Source of the DNA: Rhodanobacter denitrificans
GTDB taxonomy: Bacteria > Pseudomonadota > Gammaproteobacteria > Xanthomonadales > Rhodanobacteraceae
DNA length: 64,000 nt
Direction of reading: 5' to 3'
NCBI RefSeq assembly: GCF_003335105.1
Contig: NZ_QFWQ01000005.1
Location: 389,751 to 453,750 of the forward strand
Position numbers and translations under genes: made by a program. A model generated the notes under the pieces. The model saw only the letters and a list, made by a program, of their open reading frames with translations. It searched no databases and was not told the origin of the DNA. Below are positions 35,333 through 44,767 of the stretch, piece after piece. Within the stretch, counting starts at the first letter, position 1. Each line of letters opens with the position of its first letter.

Positions 35333-36519
35333 ACGACAAACCGCTGATCGTGCACGTGCTCTACCGGCTGGATACCGGTGGCATGGAGCGCATCGTCGTA
35401 TCGCTGATCAACGCGACCTGTGATCGCTACCGGCACGCCGTGATTGCGCTGAGCGGTTTTGGGGTTCTGAGAGGAGAGATAGAAAATACCGTTACGGCGT
35501 GCGTGTCGCTTGAGAAGAAACCGGGCAAGGACTGGCCGTGCTACTTGCGACTCTGGCGCGCCTTGCGAGCGTTGAATCCGGACCTGGTACAGACTTACAA
35601 CATCGGCACCCTGGATTTCGCACCGATCGTGAAAATGGCCGGCGTGAGCCGCCTGGTCCACGCCGAACACGGACGCGATGCGACAGATCCGGAAGGCGAG
35701 AACCCCAGATACCTCCGGCTGCGACGTTGGATGGCACCATTCATCGATCGGTACGTTGCGGTTTCTCCCGACTTGCAAAAGTGGCTCACGGAACGCGCGG
35801 GCATTCGACGATCCAAGGTGGCGTATATCGCCAATGGAGTTGATGCCGCGATGTTCAGTGTGCCACGCGTGGCGTCGGAGCCACGCCGGCAACTGGGCGG
35901 TTTCGCGCCTCCGGGCACCGTGGTTGTCGGCAATATTGCACGTCTCGACAAGGTAAAGGATCAAGCCGGTTTGCTCCTGGCGTTCAAGTTCCTTCGTGAA
36001 AAGGCAGGACATGCCGATTGCCGCTTGATCATTGTCGGTGAGGGGCCACAACGGGAGGTGCTGGAACGGCAGATCGTTCAGCTCGGCCTGGTGGAGACGG
36101 TGCGCCTGCTCGGCAACCGCGATGATGTGGCGGAGCTGCTGGCAGAGTGCGATGTGTTCGCCTTGTCGTCCATCGCCGAAGGCATGCCCGTCACGTTGCT
36201 GGAAGCGATGGCCGCCGGACTTCCGGTGGTTGCAACCGACGTCGGGGGCGTGGCCCTGGTGGTGGAGGCCGGTGTGACCGGTACGCTGGTGCTGGCGGGC
36301 GATCCGCCTGCCATGGCTGAAGCGCTGCGCGCCTATGTCGAAGACGCAACGCTGCGTCGTCAACATGGCGCTGCGGGATGCGCCCGCGTCGCCGCGCAAT
36401 TCAGCTTGAATGCCATGGCGACCGCGTATGCAACATTGTACGACGGGCTGCTGGGCGCACTGGCGAGTGCCGCGCCGGCACGCGCATTGTCCGGCCTGGC
36501 TGAGCGCAAGGAGAACTGA
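35329..36519 (+). CDS. Glycosyltransferase, XrtA-system type (Stp2-like)
   Basis: The 396-residue GT4-type enzyme starts at GTG 35329, overlapping the exosortase stop by 4 bases. It opens IVHVLYRLDTGGMERIV and has the GT4 motif AEGMPVTLLEAMAAGLPVVATDVGG near 285-310, where Glu binds the nucleotide sugar. It is one of four or more glycosyltransferases building the repeat unit here. The upstream open frame (to 35083) is a shadow of the EpsI domain. Confidence 0.92.
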   Translation: MNDKPLIVHVLYRLDTGGMERIVVSLINATCDRYRHAVIALSGFGVLRGEIENTVTACVSLEKKPGKDWPCYLRLWRALRALNPDLVQTYNIGTLDFAPIVKMAGVSRLVHAEHGRDATDPEGENPRYLRLRRWMAPFIDRYVAVSPDLQKWLTERAGIRRSKVAYIANGVDAAMFSVPRVASEPRRQLGGFAPPGTVVVGNIARLDKVKDQAGLLLAFKFLREKAGHADCRLIIVGEGPQREVLERQIVQLGLVETVRLLGNRDDVAELLAECDVFALSSIAEGMPVTLLEAMAAGLPVVATDVGGVALVVEAGVTGTLVLAGDPPAMAEALRAYVEDATLRRQHGAAGCARVAAQFSLNAMATAYATLYDGLLGALASAAPARALSGLAERKEN

Positions 36520-36520
36520 G

Positions 36521-38470
36521 ATGTGCGGTCTGGCCGGAATCGTTTCCTCTCATCATGGCTACCTGGATGAACGGATTCTGCTGGCCATGCGGGATGTGCA
36601 GCGTCATCGCGGGCCAGACGAGGCGGGTATCTATGCAGGCGAAGGGGTCGGGCTGGGCCACCGCCGCCTGTCCATCATCGACCTGGCCCACGGCCAGCAA
36701 CCCATGGTGGATGACAAAGCCGGCCTGGCGCTGATCTACAACGGTGAGCTGTACAACTTCGGGTCGCTCAGGGCCGAACTTGAAGCACTGGGGATCTTGT
36801 TCACCAGCGACAGCGACACCGAGGTCCTGTTGCGGGCCTGGCAGCAATGGGGTGAAGCGTGTTTGCCGCGCCTGGTCGGCATGTTTGCGTTCGCCGTGTG
36901 GGACATGCGTGCGCGGCGCGTCTTTCTGGTTCGCGACCAGCTCGGCATCAAGCCGCTCTACTACGGCTTCACAAGCTCCGGCGACCTGGTGTTTGCTTCC
37001 GAGCTCAAGGGGTTGCTGGCACATCCAGGCGTGGAGCGCCAGCTCGATCCGCAGGCGCTGGAGGACTACCTGGCGCTCGGCTACGTGCCGGATCCAAAAA
37101 GCATCTATCGCGGGATTTCCAAGCTGCCACCAGGCCATTGGCTGACCTGGCGTGCCGGCGAGTCCGCGCCGACCGCCCGACAGTACTGGGATGTCCCATT
37201 CAAACTTGACACCCAACTGGCCGAAGGCGAGGCGTCCGCAAAACTGCGGATGCTGCTGGACGAAGCGGTGGCGAGCCAGATGATCGCCGACGTGCCGCTT
37301 GGGGCATTCCTGTCCGGTGGCGTGGATTCCAGCGCCGTGGTGGCGAGCATGAGCCGGGTGTCGGCGCAACCCGTGCGCACCTGCTCGATCGGTTTCGGGC
37401 ATGGCGGTTTCGACGAAACCGTCTATGCGCGGCAGGTTGCCCGGCACCTGCATACGCAACACTACGAGCAGCGAGTCGACGCTGACGATTGCACGCTCCT
37501 CGACACGCTGGCGGCGGTTTACGATGAACCGTTCTCCGACAGCTCGGCGCTCCCCACTTACCGCGTGTGCGAGTTGGCGCGGACCCAGGTGACGGTCGCG
37601 CTGTCCGGCGATGGTGGCGACGAAAATTTTGCGGGCTACCGCCGTTACCGCCTGCATGCGTGGGAAAGCGGCTTGCGCGCGCGCTTGCCGCAGTCGTTGC
37701 GCAAGCCGGTGTTCGGATTATTGGGGAGCATCTATCCCAAGGCCGACTGGGCACCGCGCCCACTGCGTGCCAGGACCACGCTGCAAGCCCTTGCCCGCGA
37801 CAATGTTGAAGCCTATTTCCACAGCGTCAGCACCACGTCGGCGGCGATGCGCCAGCGACTCTACAGTGCGCGCTTCAAGCGCGAACTCCAGGGTTACAGC
37901 GCGCTCTCGGTGTTTCGTTCCCACGCGAACCATGCGCCCACTGATGATCCGCTGCTGCTGGCGCAATACCTGGACCTCAAGACCTGGCTGCCTGGCGACA
38001 TCCTGACCAAGGTGGATCGCGCCAGCATGGCGCACAGCCTCGAAGTCCGCGTGCCTCTGCTCGATCATCGCCTGGTCGAATGGGCATCCACTTTGCCGCC
38101 AACGTTGAAGCTCAGGGGAAGCACCGGCAAGTACATCCTCAAGAAAGCGCTCGAGCCCGATTTGCCCCGCGACGTGCTCTATCGGACCAAGATGGGTTTC
38201 AGTGTGCCCATGTCGGCATGGTTGCGGGGGCCGCTCGCGAAGCGCGCTCGCGAGGCATTGCTCACTGGCGCAGTTGCCGAGTGCGGATATTTCGAGCCGT
38301 CCATGCTTGATCGGCTGGTGCGCGAGCATGCAGCCGGCCGCTACGATCACAGCGCAACACTGTGGAGCCTGCTGATGCTCGATGCCTTCCTGCGGCACGT
38401 GCAAGAGCCAGCTGCCGCCGCCCCCGGCATTCCGGCGGCCGCGGTCCTGGCCGCCGGAATGCCGTCATGA
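36521..38470 (+). CDS. Amidotransferase, asparagine-synthase type, XrtA system
   Basis: The 649-residue protein has a complete glutaminase domain (Cys2; NGELYNF near 75-81) and a synthetase domain with the PP-loop SGGVDSS and SGDGGDENFAGYRRY. It is longer than housekeeping AsnB (the genomic asnB here is 555) and matches the exosortase-A-associated amidotransferase. It probably amidates a carboxyl group, perhaps a uronic acid of the polymer, using glutamine. The start ATG 36521 follows AAGGAGAACTGAG. Confidence 0.92.
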   Translation: MCGLAGIVSSHHGYLDERILLAMRDVQRHRGPDEAGIYAGEGVGLGHRRLSIIDLAHGQQPMVDDKAGLALIYNGELYNFGSLRAELEALGILFTSDSDTEVLLRAWQQWGEACLPRLVGMFAFAVWDMRARRVFLVRDQLGIKPLYYGFTSSGDLVFASELKGLLAHPGVERQLDPQALEDYLALGYVPDPKSIYRGISKLPPGHWLTWRAGESAPTARQYWDVPFKLDTQLAEGEASAKLRMLLDEAVASQMIADVPLGAFLSGGVDSSAVVASMSRVSAQPVRTCSIGFGHGGFDETVYARQVARHLHTQHYEQRVDADDCTLLDTLAAVYDEPFSDSSALPTYRVCELARTQVTVALSGDGGDENFAGYRRYRLHAWESGLRARLPQSLRKPVFGLLGSIYPKADWAPRPLRARTTLQALARDNVEAYFHSVSTTSAAMRQRLYSARFKRELQGYSALSVFRSHANHAPTDDPLLLAQYLDLKTWLPGDILTKVDRASMAHSLEVRVPLLDHRLVEWASTLPPTLKLRGSTGKYILKKALEPDLPRDVLYRTKMGFSVPMSAWLRGPLAKRAREALLTGAVAECGYFEPSMLDRLVREHAAGRYDHSATLWSLLMLDAFLRHVQEPAAAAPGIPAAAVLAAGMPS

Positions 38471-38504
38471 TTTACTGCATCCTGCTGCTGCCGGAGGCCA
38501 TACC

Positions 38505-39830
38505 ATGACCACGGTGTCGGTCCACATTGCTGCTGGCCAGGTTATGCCGACAGCGACAAAGCCGTTCGAGGCGTTGCCGCATGGCATTGAGGCCGAGAGA
38601 TGCATTGCGGCAGGTGGCGAAAAAAGGATCCGTCTGCTGGTCTTCACCAGTCTGTATCCGAATGCCGCGCAGCCGCGCCATGGCTTGTTCGTCGAGGAGA
38701 GGTTGCGCCACCTCGTGGATTCGGGGCGGGTTGCCGCGACTGTGGTAGCGCCGGTGCCATGGTTTCCGTTCCGAAGCCCCATGTTCGGCGGCTATTCCAC
38801 GTTTGCCGCCGTGCCCGAGGCCGAAGAGCGTTACAGCATCAGGATTTTGCATCCACGCTATCCGGTGATACCCAAGCTGGGCATGAACATCGCGCCGTTC
38901 CTCATGTATCGCGCACTGCTGCCGGTGCTGCGGAAACTGCGAACCGCAGGCACCGACTTCGATCTGATCGATGCACACTACTTTTATCCCGATGGCGTGG
39001 CTGCTGCACGCCTGGGCGCAGCCTTGGGCAGACCTGTGGTGGTCACCGCCCGTGGTACCGATGTCACATGGATACCGCGCTACGGCCGCTGCAGACGACA
39101 AATCCAGCGGGCTGCGGAGAGCGCGGCTGCCATCGTGACCGTTTCGCAGGCACTGAAGGACACATTGGCGGCGCTGGGCGTGAATCCCGGGAAGATTACG
39201 GTCTTGCGCAACGGGGTGGATCTGGAGCGCTTCGGACCCCGCGACCGCACTGCGATACGCGCCGGGCTGGGTCTGCAGGGCCCCGTCTGGTTGACGGTGG
39301 GTAATCTGGTCGAATTGAAGGGCGTGGACATCGCCGTCGAGGCGCTTGCGCGGGTGCCGGATACCACACTGTTGATCGCCGGCACCGGACCGGAAGAGCA
39401 CAAGTTGCGCCGACTGGTGGAAAGGCTCGGCCTGGTCGCGCGCGTGCGCTTCCTCGGCGCGGTTTCCCAGGCCGAGCTATGCAGCTACTACAACGCTGCG
39501 GACGCCCTGGTGCTCGCATCAAGCCGCGAGGGCATGCCCAACGTCGTGCTGGAGGCCATGGCTTGCGGCACACCGGTGGTTGCCACCCCGGTCGGGGGCG
39601 TACCGGAACTGATCACCGCTCCCGAGGCAGGAGCGCTGATGCGCGAGCGCAGTCCGGAGGCCCTGGTACGCGCGTGGACCACGTTGCAGGAGGGCAAGCC
39701 GGACCGCGCTGCGACGCGGAAATTCGCCGGGCGCCTGGGGTGGCAGTCGGTGATCGGGGCACAGTGCGCGCTCTATGCACGCGTGCAGTCCGCTCGTGCT
39801 GCAGGGGCAGGGATGGGGTCCGTGCCATGA
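38505..39830 (+). CDS. Glycosyltransferase, GT4 type
   Basis: The 441-residue enzyme has a GT-B fold with an N-terminal acceptor domain (FTSLYPNAAQPRHGLFVEERLRHL near 47-70) and a C-terminal GT4 domain ending in SSREGMPNVVLEAMACGTPVVATPVGG. The first 40 residues are variable. It resembles polysaccharide glycosyltransferases found beside exosortase A. The ATG at 38505 follows GGAGG. The stop overlaps the next start by 4 bases. Confidence 0.9.
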   Translation: MTTVSVHIAAGQVMPTATKPFEALPHGIEAERCIAAGGEKRIRLLVFTSLYPNAAQPRHGLFVEERLRHLVDSGRVAATVVAPVPWFPFRSPMFGGYSTFAAVPEAEERYSIRILHPRYPVIPKLGMNIAPFLMYRALLPVLRKLRTAGTDFDLIDAHYFYPDGVAAARLGAALGRPVVVTARGTDVTWIPRYGRCRRQIQRAAESAAAIVTVSQALKDTLAALGVNPGKITVLRNGVDLERFGPRDRTAIRAGLGLQGPVWLTVGNLVELKGVDIAVEALARVPDTTLLIAGTGPEEHKLRRLVERLGLVARVRFLGAVSQAELCSYYNAADALVLASSREGMPNVVLEAMACGTPVVATPVGGVPELITAPEAGALMRERSPEALVRAWTTLQEGKPDRAATRKFAGRLGWQSVIGAQCALYARVQSARAAGAGMGSVP

Positions 39831-41125
39831 ACGGAATGCCGAGTGTCACGCGACTGCCCGACGGTTCCCGCACGCTAGCTGCCGACCGACCGTTGCGCAT
39901 CCTGCATGTGCTCGATCATTCGCTGCCCCTGCATAGCGGCTATACGTTTCGGACACTCGCCATCCTGGACCAGCAGCGGGCGCTTGGCTGGGAAACGATG
40001 CAACTGACCGGCCCCAAGCAGGGCAGCGGCCGGCAGCGTGAGGAACATGTCGACGACTGGATTTTCCACCGGACGCCGCCGGCGTCCGGACTCGCGGCGA
40101 AGCTGCCGCTGTTCCAATATCGCTATTTGATGAAGGCGCTGCAGACCAGGCTTGCCGAAGTGGTGGCCAATGTGCAGCCCGACATCATCCACGCGCACTC
40201 GCCGGTGCTGAACGCGTTCCCCGCACTCGCAGTTGGCCGGGCCGCCCGCATTCCGGTGGTGTATGAGGTTCGGGCATTCTGGGAAGACGCGGCAGTCGAC
40301 CAGGGAACGGCGCGCGAGTGGGGCGCCAGGTATCGCTTGACGCGCGCCATGGAATCGCGTGCCCTGCAGCAGGCAGACGCCGTGACCACGATCTGTGACG
40401 GCTTGCGCAGCGACATGTTGAAGCGCGGCATTCCAGCCGACAAGATCACCGTGATTCCCAACGCCGTGGATCTGTCCCTGTTTCGTTTCACCGACACGGC
40501 GGATACGGAGTTGTTGCGGAAATATGGACTGACGCCCGGACACACGCTGGGGTTCGCTGGCTCGTTCTACGCCTATGAAGGGCTCGACGCCTTGCTCCGC
40601 GCGATGCCGTTGGTGCTCAGCGAGGTACCGCAGGCGCGCCTTCTATTGCTGGGTGGCGGGCCGCAGGAAGCCGAGCTGCGAGCACTGGCTTCCCGGCTTG
40701 GCCTGGAGGGCGCCGTGCATTTCGCAGGGCGCGTGCCGCACAATGAAATGAACCGCTATTACAGCGCAATGGATGTCATGGTCTATCCACGGGTTTCGCG
40801 GCGCCTGACGGAATTGGTGACACCGCTGAAACCGCTCGAGGCGATGGCCATGGGCAAGCTGGTGGTGGCTTCGAATGTGGGCGGCCACCGGGAGCTCATC
40901 CGCGACGGCCGCAATGGCCATCTTTTTCCCGCCGGATCGGTCGAGGCACTCGCGCAGTGTCTGATCCGGTTGCTGAAAACCCCCGCGACCTGGAGCGAGG
41001 CGATAGCCGAGGGGCGGAAATTCGTCGAGCGCGAACGCACGTGGACGGCGAGCGTGGCCCGCTATCGTGCTGTCTATGCCGATGCACTCGGCCGTCACCG
41101 GTGCAGCCGGTGGGAGGGCGCATGA
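39827..41125 (+). CDS. Glycosyltransferase, XrtA-associated (Stp3-like)
   Basis: The 432-residue GT4-type enzyme has RILHVLDHSLPLHSGYTFR near 23-41, which is the typical start of the exosortase-A-associated family, and PLKPLEAMAMGKLVVASNVGGHREL in the catalytic domain. The start ATG at 39827 overlaps the previous stop (ATGA). It presumably adds a sugar to the lipid-linked repeat unit. The nucleotide-sugar donor cannot be read from the sequence. Confidence 0.92.
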   Translation: MNGMPSVTRLPDGSRTLAADRPLRILHVLDHSLPLHSGYTFRTLAILDQQRALGWETMQLTGPKQGSGRQREEHVDDWIFHRTPPASGLAAKLPLFQYRYLMKALQTRLAEVVANVQPDIIHAHSPVLNAFPALAVGRAARIPVVYEVRAFWEDAAVDQGTAREWGARYRLTRAMESRALQQADAVTTICDGLRSDMLKRGIPADKITVIPNAVDLSLFRFTDTADTELLRKYGLTPGHTLGFAGSFYAYEGLDALLRAMPLVLSEVPQARLLLLGGGPQEAELRALASRLGLEGAVHFAGRVPHNEMNRYYSAMDVMVYPRVSRRLTELVTPLKPLEAMAMGKLVVASNVGGHRELIRDGRNGHLFPAGSVEALAQCLIRLLKTPATWSEAIAEGRKFVERERTWTASVARYRAVYADALGRHRCSRWEGA

Positions 41126-42327
41126 CCATTGCCACGCCTGCGGTGGTGCTGGGTGCCGGAGTCAACGGCCTGGGCGTGGCGCGCAGCCTGGCGCGCGCGC
41201 GGGTGTCGGTATGGCTGTTGGATGCCGACGCGCGCCGTCCGGAAATGCACACTCGTATGGCGAGGCCCCTGCAGGTGCGTGCACTGCATGGTGAAACGCT
41301 GGTCGAGGAACTTGTTCGTCTGGGTGCGGCGCAGTTTTCCGGTATACGCCCGGTGTTGCTCCTGACCCAGGAGGAAAGCGTCAAGGCCGTCTCACAGCAG
41401 CGCGATAGGCTGTCCGCGCTGTACCGGTTCAGCCTGCCGTCCAGCGACGTCGTGGATGCCTTGCTGCACAAACAGGGGTTTCAGCGCCGGGCCGAACAAC
41501 TCGGCAGTCCCATTCCATCGCTGGTGCATGTTCGCACGCGCGCGGATCTGCCTGCGCTCGAGAACCTGCATTATCCGGTGGTGATCAAACCCGGCGAACG
41601 GAATGCGGAATACAGCCGACAGTTCAAGAAGGCTTACCGCGTGGAGAACGCCGCGGAAGCTATTGAGCTGGTCCGCCGCATCCTGCCGGTGATGGCGGAC
41701 GTGGTGGTGCAGGAGTGGATCGAGGGCCCGGACTCCAGTATTTATTTTTGTCTGCAATGCCTCGACCGGCAGGGACAGGTTGTGGGGTCATTCACCGGTC
41801 GCAAAATCCGCTCCTGGCCGCCGCAGGTGGGCGGTACGGCCAGTTGCGTGGCTGCACCGGAAGTCCATGCGGAACTTTCCGCCATGACCACGCGATTCTT
41901 TCAGGCCGTGGGCGTGATCGGCTTGGCCAGCATGGAATACAAGCGCGACATGCGTAGCGGCGAATTCCGAATGGTGGAGCCGACGATCGGTCGTACCGAT
42001 TACCAGGAAGAAGTCGCGACCTTGAATGGGGTCAATCTGCCTTATGCGGCCTGGTGTTCCGAGCTGGGTCTGCCGTTTCCGGTTCCCACCGCAACCATGC
42101 GGCCAGCCGTATGGCGGGTACGCTCCGAGGACATGCAGTCCGCAGCCGCCCAGGACCAGCGGCTCACGCAAGGTTATCCGCACGGTGGCCGCGTGGCCGA
42201 TGCCCTGTGCCGGTGGCACGATCCCATGCCGTGTCTGCTGCAACGCCTGCAGCACGTCCGGCGTGCTCTGCACAGCCGAACTTCGAAGATGATGCCGGGA
42301 TCGCCGGTGGTCCGGAGCAAATCATGA
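41122..42327 (+). CDS. ATP-grasp enzyme, carboxylate-amine ligase-like
   Basis: The 401-residue protein has a Rossmann-like start (VVLGAGVNGLGVARSLARARVSVWLLD) and an ATP-grasp domain (about 115-330: YPVVIKPGERN, VVVQEWIEGPDSSIYF, EYKRDMRSGEFRMVEPTIGRTDYQE with the metal-binding Glu/Asn-type residues). It probably joins a carboxylate with an amine using ATP, perhaps decorating the polymer or a precursor. It overlaps the alpha/alpha-barrel gene by 4 bases. The substrate is unknown. Confidence 0.85.
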   Translation: MTIATPAVVLGAGVNGLGVARSLARARVSVWLLDADARRPEMHTRMARPLQVRALHGETLVEELVRLGAAQFSGIRPVLLLTQEESVKAVSQQRDRLSALYRFSLPSSDVVDALLHKQGFQRRAEQLGSPIPSLVHVRTRADLPALENLHYPVVIKPGERNAEYSRQFKKAYRVENAAEAIELVRRILPVMADVVVQEWIEGPDSSIYFCLQCLDRQGQVVGSFTGRKIRSWPPQVGGTASCVAAPEVHAELSAMTTRFFQAVGVIGLASMEYKRDMRSGEFRMVEPTIGRTDYQEEVATLNGVNLPYAAWCSELGLPFPVPTATMRPAVWRVRSEDMQSAAAQDQRLTQGYPHGGRVADALCRWHDPMPCLLQRLQHVRRALHSRTSKMMPGSPVVRSKS

Positions 42328-43439
42328 GCATGGTAGCCAGACTCCTGCCTGGACGATGGGCGCGCCCCCCAGCGGATGCACGCCGTGGATTGCATGCAGC
42401 CGCCGAATGGCTGGCGCGCGCCCAGGACGCCACCGGCTGCGGCGGTGTCAGCGCCTATTACGATGCGGCGAAAGGGCAGTGGGCTGGTGCCTACCCGGAA
42501 ACCACCGGCTACATCATTCCGACTTTCCTGCGCTATGCGGATTTCTCCGGCAGAAGTGAATATCGCGAACGGGCGCTGCGTATGGCAGCGTGGGAGTCCG
42601 ACCTCCAGCTTCCGGACGGCGGCGTTCGCGCCGGCACGATGGACGCAACGCAGATCGTGCCGACCGTCTTCAACACCGGACAGGTAGTGTTTGGCTGGCT
42701 GTCCGCCTGGCAACTAACGCAGGACATGCGTTTCCGTGACTCGGCGGTGCGAGCGGCCGATTGGCTGGTGGCCGCGCAGGATCCAGATGGTGCGTGGCGG
42801 CGCTTCGGTTCGCCGTTTTCCACCCATGCCGTGAATACCTACAACACGCGTGTGGCCTTCGCGCTGGCCAAGGCCAGTCGCGCCTTGCAAGAGCCGCGCT
42901 ATCTGGATGCAGCTGTGCGCAATGTGCAGTGGGCACTTGTCCAGATGCGTCCCAATGGGTGGTTGGAGAACAACGATCTGGAAGACAACGATCGGCCGCT
43001 TACGCACACCATCGCGTATGCCACGCGCGGCATCCTGGAAGTCGGTTTGATGGCTGGCAACAGCACCTTCGTGGATACGGCCGCGCGCGTAGCGCGAGCC
43101 GTAGCGCAAACCCAGCGTCGCGACGGGGCTTTGCCCGGCCGGCTGGATTCTTCGTGGCAGGCAGCGAGCCGGTGGACCTGTGTGACCGGCAATGCGCAAA
43201 TGGCCATCATCTGGCAACGCCTGGTGACGGCAACCGGCGATAACTCCTGGAAACCGGTGGCGGAACGCGCCAATCGCTTCAGCCTGTCGATCCAGGACGT
43301 GACGTCCGCCGATGGGGCAGTGCGCGGTGGCATGCCGGGTTCGCACCCGCGATCAGGTGGTTACATGAAGAACCGCTATCCCAACTGGGCGGCCAAATTC
43401 TTCATGGATGCGCTCATGCTGCAACTGGACGCGGGCTAG
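42324..43439 (+). CDS. Alpha/alpha-barrel protein, glycosidase- or cyclase-like
   Basis: The 371-residue protein consists of repeated helix pairs with QDATG and GAYPETTGYIIPTFLRYA near 35-72, PDGAWRR near 155-161 and TYNTRVAFALAKASRAL, suggesting an (alpha/alpha)6 toroid as in many glycoside hydrolases, lyases and epimerases. No signal peptide is seen, so it should be cytoplasmic. It may act on the lipid-linked repeat unit. Similar genes sit in polysaccharide loci, but I cannot name the reaction. Translation appears coupled to the ATP-grasp gene. Confidence 0.65.
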   Translation: MSMVARLLPGRWARPPADARRGLHAAAEWLARAQDATGCGGVSAYYDAAKGQWAGAYPETTGYIIPTFLRYADFSGRSEYRERALRMAAWESDLQLPDGGVRAGTMDATQIVPTVFNTGQVVFGWLSAWQLTQDMRFRDSAVRAADWLVAAQDPDGAWRRFGSPFSTHAVNTYNTRVAFALAKASRALQEPRYLDAAVRNVQWALVQMRPNGWLENNDLEDNDRPLTHTIAYATRGILEVGLMAGNSTFVDTAARVARAVAQTQRRDGALPGRLDSSWQAASRWTCVTGNAQMAIIWQRLVTATGDNSWKPVAERANRFSLSIQDVTSADGAVRGGMPGSHPRSGGYMKNRYPNWAAKFFMDALMLQLDAG

Positions 43440-43443
43440 CGCC

Positions 43444-44763
43444 ATGCGCGATATCGCCCTCGCCCTGCTCATCTTCGGAATGCTTCCCTGGATTCTGATG
43501 CGTCCCTATGTGGGGCTGCTCGTATGGTCCTGGCTCGGCTACATGAACCCGCATCGCCTGTGCTACGGCTTTGCCGTCAGCTTCCCATGGGTGCAATTGA
43601 TTGCCATCGCCACGCTCGCAAGCTGGCTGTTCAGCAGGGAAAGCAAGAGGATTCCATGGTCGACGATCAGCGTGCTTCTGGTGGTGTTCCTGTTTTGGAC
43701 GGGACTGACCACATTGCAGGCAGTGGTGCCGGATTCGGCATGGGCGACGTGGCAGGAGTTCGCCAAGGTTCTGGTTATGGTGTTTGTCACCTTGATCCTG
43801 GTCAACAACCGCGAGCGCATGCATTGGCTCGTATGGATGATGGTGGTTTCACTGGGCTTTTATGGTGTCAAGGGAGGGCTGTTCACGATACTCAGAGGTG
43901 GGGTCAATCATGTGCTTGGACCTCCCAACAGTTTCATTGCCGACAACAATGCCCTGGCACTCGCCCTGTGCATGACGCTGCCGTTCATGCGTTATTTGCA
44001 GCTGCATTCTTCGTGGAAATTCGTTCGCCTCGGCTTGGCCTTGGGCATGCTGCTTACCGGTGTTGCGATACTGGGAACGTATTCGCGCGGTGGCCTGATC
44101 GGTTTGGCCGTCGTCGCCGGTGCCCTGTTCTTGAAGAGTCGTCGCCGGCTGGCCGTTGTTTTGGTCGTCATCGCGGTGGGCGCCGTCGCCTACCATTTCA
44201 TGCCACCCGAATGGACGGCCCGCATGGGAACCCTGCAGCAGGCCAGGGAGACCAGCTCGGGCGAGTCGCGCATACAGTCATGGCTATTCTCGGCCAACGT
44301 TGCCATCCATCACCCTTTGCTTGGCGGCGGCTTCAACGTATATGAAAGCACTTCGATGTGGGAACGCTACGGTCCGGAGGACGCGATCCCGCGGGCGGTA
44401 CACAGCATCTATTTCCGGGTTCTGGGGGAACAGGCTTTTCCGGGGCTGGCCATATTTCTGGCCTTGCTGTTCGTGAGTTGGAGAAACTGTAGTCGGGTGC
44501 GAAAACGCACCCGCGATATGCCTGACATGCGATGGGCTTTTGATATGGCTTCCATGCTGCAAGTCTCCCTGGTGGCTTTCATGGCAGCCGGCGCGTTCCT
44601 GCCGATGAGTTACTTCGACTTGAGTTACCAACTGATGGCGCTTTCCGCGGTGTTGGCGGCTTTCTGCGCGCAACAGGTCCAGGACAGTCAATCGCTCAAA
44701 GTGCGAACACCGAAAGGGTGGGCCGAGCATGCCCGGAAACTACCCAACGCGATCCAGGACTGA
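43444..44763 (+). CDS. O-antigen ligase-like polymerase, XrtA system
   Basis: The 439-residue integral membrane protein has about ten hydrophobic helices and one large periplasmic loop (about 260-330; GESRIQSWLFSANVAIHHPLLGGGFNVYES), the layout of Wzy/WaaL proteins. Exosortase-A loci carry a specific member of this family. It probably polymerises or ligates the repeat units at the periplasmic face. The ATG start is 4 bases after the previous stop. Confidence 0.88.
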   Translation: MRDIALALLIFGMLPWILMRPYVGLLVWSWLGYMNPHRLCYGFAVSFPWVQLIAIATLASWLFSRESKRIPWSTISVLLVVFLFWTGLTTLQAVVPDSAWATWQEFAKVLVMVFVTLILVNNRERMHWLVWMMVVSLGFYGVKGGLFTILRGGVNHVLGPPNSFIADNNALALALCMTLPFMRYLQLHSSWKFVRLGLALGMLLTGVAILGTYSRGGLIGLAVVAGALFLKSRRRLAVVLVVIAVGAVAYHFMPPEWTARMGTLQQARETSSGESRIQSWLFSANVAIHHPLLGGGFNVYESTSMWERYGPEDAIPRAVHSIYFRVLGEQAFPGLAIFLALLFVSWRNCSRVRKRTRDMPDMRWAFDMASMLQVSLVAFMAAGAFLPMSYFDLSYQLMALSAVLAAFCAQQVQDSQSLKVRTPKGWAEHARKLPNAIQD

Positions 44764-44767
44764 TGAC

